From: an uncultured Eubacteriales bacterium
Lineage (GTDB): Bacteria; Bacillota; Clostridia; Christensenellales; Aristaeellaceae
Assembly (NCBI GenBank): GCA_900553905.1
Contig: USFL01000074.1
Span: 1 to 7,185 of the forward strand
Direction: 5' to 3'
Length of the DNA: 7,185 nucleotides
Shown: positions 5,125 to 7,185 of the stretch, piece after piece
Layout: each line of letters starts with the position of its first letter
Position numbering within the stretch: position 1 is the first letter of the stretch
Notes under the pieces: generated by a model
The model's input: only the letters and a program-made list of their open reading frames with translations
Database searches by the model: none
Told to the model about the DNA's origin: nothing
Translations under genes and position numbers: made by a program

Positions 5125-7017
5125 CTATTCGCCCCGCGGGGTCAGCTGGCCGCTGCGGTAGGCGTGCAGCAGCTCCTCCAGCGTGCGGATACGCTGCTGA
5201 ATCTGCCGCCCGTTGTCCGTGTCCGCCACCAGGCAGCGCCGGCGGTTGTGCCAGAGAATCTGCGAATCGGAATGAATGTCGTCGTTGGCGTCGAGCACGC
5301 GCGTCAGGGACGAGAAGGGCTGGTGCGCCACGATGCGCAGCCCGTGCGAATTGGAGATCAGCGTGTAGCCCGCGATGCCGGTCGCCTTCTGATACGCCTT
5401 GCAGAATCCGCCGTCGATGACGATCAGCCGCCCATTGGCCTTGACGGGGCTTTCGCCGCTGCTGACATGAATGGGCGTATGGCCGTTGATGATATGCGCT
5501 TCGGGCGAATCCAGGCCAAAGGCGCTCAGGATGCGGCGGCAGACGGCTTCATCGTTGATGTGGCGGTAGTAGGGATTCATCGGTTCATGCCAGGCGTCCG
5601 GGCGGTTGATGAACGCGCGCTCGAAGGTTTTGATGCTGCGGCCGCACAGGGGCGAGCGCTCGCCACACCAGAGGTACCACATAAAATCCACCGCTTCGGG
5701 ATCACGGCCAAAATACGCTCTGCGGGCCATGCGCTCGTGATGGTCCATCAGCGCCCGGCCCTGATAGCATTCGCCGTCAAACGTTACCTGAGCGAAGTCG
5801 CCGTCCTCCGTCATGGGAATGCAGCCGTGAAAGAGCAGATTACCGTTGTAGCACCGGTACAGCCTTCCGTTGTCGTAGAGAAAGCGCACATGGCGGCGCA
5901 GCCGCTCGCTTTTGGCAAAGGCGGCGGAAAGATCGTGGAGGACCGCCTCTTCGCCGGCCGTCAGGCGATAGGGATCGGCGGGATCAAGGGTGGGCAGCTC
6001 CATGCGTTTGAGCGGATAGGTCTGCCCGCCCAAAGAAAGACTTTCGCCGTTTTCCAAAAGGCGGTGCAAGAGCCGGCGGCCATCCATGCCGTATTCGGGA
6101 TGCCGCGCGATGAGCTGGCCTTCCAGCTTGAACAAAAGGACGGTGATGGCCTGAAGCGCCGCCGGTTCTCCCACGGGGCTGGGGTAGGTCTGGCTGGCGA
6201 ACAGGGCCAGCGACCGCAGGCTGATGCCGTAGCCGGTTTCCAGCAGCTCCATGTTGTCGTATTGCAGGCAGCCGCGCACGACGGCGGCCATGCACACGGG
6301 GTTGCCGGAGGCCGCGCCCATCCACAGGATATCATGGTTGCCCCATTCGATGTCCACGGCATGGTGGTTCAAAAGCAGATCCATGATGCCGTCCGCGTGA
6401 GGGCCTCGATCATAGATATCGCCCACGATGTGCAGCCGGTCCACCGCCAGGCGCTTGATCAGCCCGCACAGCGCCACGATGAACTCATCTCCGCTGCCGA
6501 TGTCGATCAGCGTGTCGATGATCTTTTGATGGTAAACGAGCTGGTTGTCGTCCTCGTCCGGCAGGGCGTGGAGCAGCTCGTCCAGGATATAGGCGTAGGC
6601 CGAGGGCGTCGCCTTGCGCACCTTGGAGCGCGTGTACTTGGAGGAGAGCACGCGGCTTAAGTCGATCAAATCGTGCAGCGTGTCGTTGTACCAGGCCTTG
6701 GTCAGCCTGCCGCCGGCGCCGAGCAATTTGAGCTTTTCCTTGGGATAGTAAATCAGCGTGAGCAGATCGGAAATGTCAGTCGCGCTTCTGGTATCGGAAA
6801 ACAATAGCAGCGCCTTTTCCCGGATCACGCCGGAACAGTTGTTGAGGATATGCAGAAACGCCTCATATTCGCCGTGGATGTCGCTCATGAAGTGTTCCGT
6901 GCCCTTGGGCAGGTTCAAAATGGCCTTCAGGTTGATAATTTCCGTGTAAAGAGACTGGACGGTGGGAAACTGTTCGCTGATGCAGGCCAGGTAGCGCTTT
7001 TGGGAAGCCTCGCTCAT
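5125..7017 (-). CDS. fbp: Fructose-1,6-bisphosphatase class 3
   Basis: 630 residues, close to the usual 640-670 of this class. The enzyme hydrolyses fructose 1,6-bisphosphate to fructose 6-phosphate and phosphate, the key step of gluconeogenesis, in the cytoplasm and usually with manganese. Metallophosphatase motifs are in order: SDIHGEYEAF (45-54), GDIYDRG (199-205), GNHD (226-229), FHGCIPM (396-402), INGHTP (510-515) and IDGGF (534-538), the last being typical of the class. No motif is missing, so it should be active. ATG 7015-7017 is chosen because GGAGG lies six bases upstream and the sequence matches the family start (MSEASQKRYLACISEQFPTV); an upstream in-frame ATG at 7119 would include the promoter. 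It ends with TAG. It has its own near-consensus promoter and heads the likely operon. The pairing of fbp with a hydrolase and a Crp/Fnr regulator may link gluconeogenesis to a nutrient or redox signal (inference). Confidence 0.96.
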   Translation of the reverse strand: MSEASQKRYLACISEQFPTVQSLYTEIINLKAILNLPKGTEHFMSDIHGEYEAFLHILNNCSGVIREKALLLFSDTRSATDISDLLTLIYYPKEKLKLLGAGGRLTKAWYNDTLHDLIDLSRVLSSKYTRSKVRKATPSAYAYILDELLHALPDEDDNQLVYHQKIIDTLIDIGSGDEFIVALCGLIKRLAVDRLHIVGDIYDRGPHADGIMDLLLNHHAVDIEWGNHDILWMGAASGNPVCMAAVVRGCLQYDNMELLETGYGISLRSLALFASQTYPSPVGEPAALQAITVLLFKLEGQLIARHPEYGMDGRRLLHRLLENGESLSLGGQTYPLKRMELPTLDPADPYRLTAGEEAVLHDLSAAFAKSERLRRHVRFLYDNGRLYRCYNGNLLFHGCIPMTEDGDFAQVTFDGECYQGRALMDHHERMARRAYFGRDPEAVDFMWYLWCGERSPLCGRSIKTFERAFINRPDAWHEPMNPYYRHINDEAVCRRILSAFGLDSPEAHIINGHTPIHVSSGESPVKANGRLIVIDGGFCKAYQKATGIAGYTLISNSHGLRIVAHQPFSSLTRVLDANDDIHSDSQILWHNRRRCLVADTDNGRQIQQRIRTLEELLHAYRSGQLTPRGE

Positions 7018-7064
7018 GAAAATCCTCCGTGTGCTCTTGTCGCGTGTCCATACCATCAGCAAAC

Positions 7065-7093
7065 AGTATACGACATTTTGGATGGCGTGACAA
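7065..7093 (-). promoter_or_regulatory. Sigma-A-type promoter of the fbp operon
   Basis: On the minus strand a -35 box TTGTCA (7088-7093, 5 of 6 to consensus) and a -10 box TATACT (7065-7070, 5 of 6) are separated by exactly 17 bases. Transcription would begin near 7058, giving a leader of about 40 bases with the GGAGG site. The promoter starts immediately after the T-tract of the upstream terminator, a compact gene boundary. No operator palindrome is seen in it. Confidence 0.75.
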
Positions 7094-7096
7094 TAG

Positions 7097-7127
7097 AAAA
7101 CGGCCTGTGTGAAAACCACACAGGCCG
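7097..7127 (-). terminator. Intrinsic terminator of a minus-strand gene beyond the right edge
   Basis: CGGCCTGTGTG (7101-7111) pairs perfectly with CACACAGGCCG (7117-7127) around a five-base loop; on the minus strand the stem is followed by TTTTCTATT. The opposite strand has no T-run after the stem. It isolates fbp from the gene to the right, which is outside the window. Confidence 0.8.
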
Positions 7128-7159
7128 CTTCAGACTGTCAAATAACCCATTTGGGGAGG

Positions 7160-7185
7160 TTTGGAGGACCCGCAGGTCCTCCAAA
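7160..7185. repeat. Perfect inverted repeat reaching the window edge
   Basis: TTTGGAGGACC (7160-7170) and GGTCCTCCAAA (7175-7185) form an 11-bp perfect stem with the tetraloop CGCA. It may extend beyond the window. No clear T-run follows on the minus strand (ACCTCCCC) and the plus-strand sequence is cut off. It could be the inner part of a longer terminator, an RNA hairpin at the end of the neighbouring gene, or part of a dispersed repeat. Confidence 0.6.

Noticed and set aside
4744..6660. A 638-codon plus-strand open frame
   Set aside because: It lies opposite fbp and its neighbour, shows no family motifs, and is explained by GC-rich codon bias on the antisense strand of well-recognised genes.
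7136..7141. A minus-strand TTGACA as the fbp -35 box
   Set aside because: The sequence 17 bases downstream lies in the terminator stem and has no -10 box; the TTGTCA/TATACT pair closer to the gene is much better.

Overview
The window looks like chromosomal DNA of an anaerobic, moderately GC-rich Firmicute of the class Clostridia, probably a gut organism. The support is a class 3 fructose-1,6-bisphosphatase (a Firmicutes/Bacteroidetes-type enzyme), a DUF3795-like cysteine-rich protein, strong GGAGG-type ribosome binding sites, and a conjugative-element-type helix-turn-helix protein at the left edge. These are judgements from protein families recognised by eye; no database search was possible.

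Layout from left to right. Positions 1-373 hold the N-terminal part of a minus-strand helix-turn-helix protein typical of integrative conjugative elements; it runs off the left edge. Positions 374-842 are gene-free but structured: a minus-strand terminator-like hairpin (549-580), then a short sequence that looks like the 3' end of a tRNA (665-678), directly followed by a perfect plus-strand terminator hairpin (681-720). I read this as a possible boundary between a mobile element on the left and the host chromosome on the right. Positions 843-1097 encode a small plus-strand DUF3795-like protein that appears to be cut short by an amber codon, because its reading frame and family-like sequence continue to 1184.

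Everything from 1245 to 7017 is on the minus strand. In transcription order it is: a class 3 fructose-1,6-bisphosphatase (fbp), an L-2-amino-thiazoline-4-carboxylate hydrolase family protein, a Crp/Fnr-family regulator, and a large secreted protein that joins a propeller-like N-terminal half to an extracellular solute-binding domain. The first three are separated by 27 and 17 bases and probably form an operon driven by a near-consensus promoter at 7065-7093. The solute-binding gene follows after a 107-base gap. That gap holds a 6-4-6 palindrome overlapping the regulator's stop codon and a plausible promoter, so the regulator may control the secreted protein. Two tandem perfect 11-bp hairpins close the right edge; the inner one is the terminator of a gene outside the window.

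Functionally the cluster is suggestive but not a recognised pathway. It combines a gluconeogenic phosphatase, a hydrolase-family enzyme of unknown substrate, a cysteine-rich Crp/Fnr regulator and a secreted binding protein with no transporter partner in view. The most checkable oddities are the amber codon in the DUF3795 gene, the tRNA-end/terminator junction, and the propeller/solute-binding fusion beside a candidate operator.
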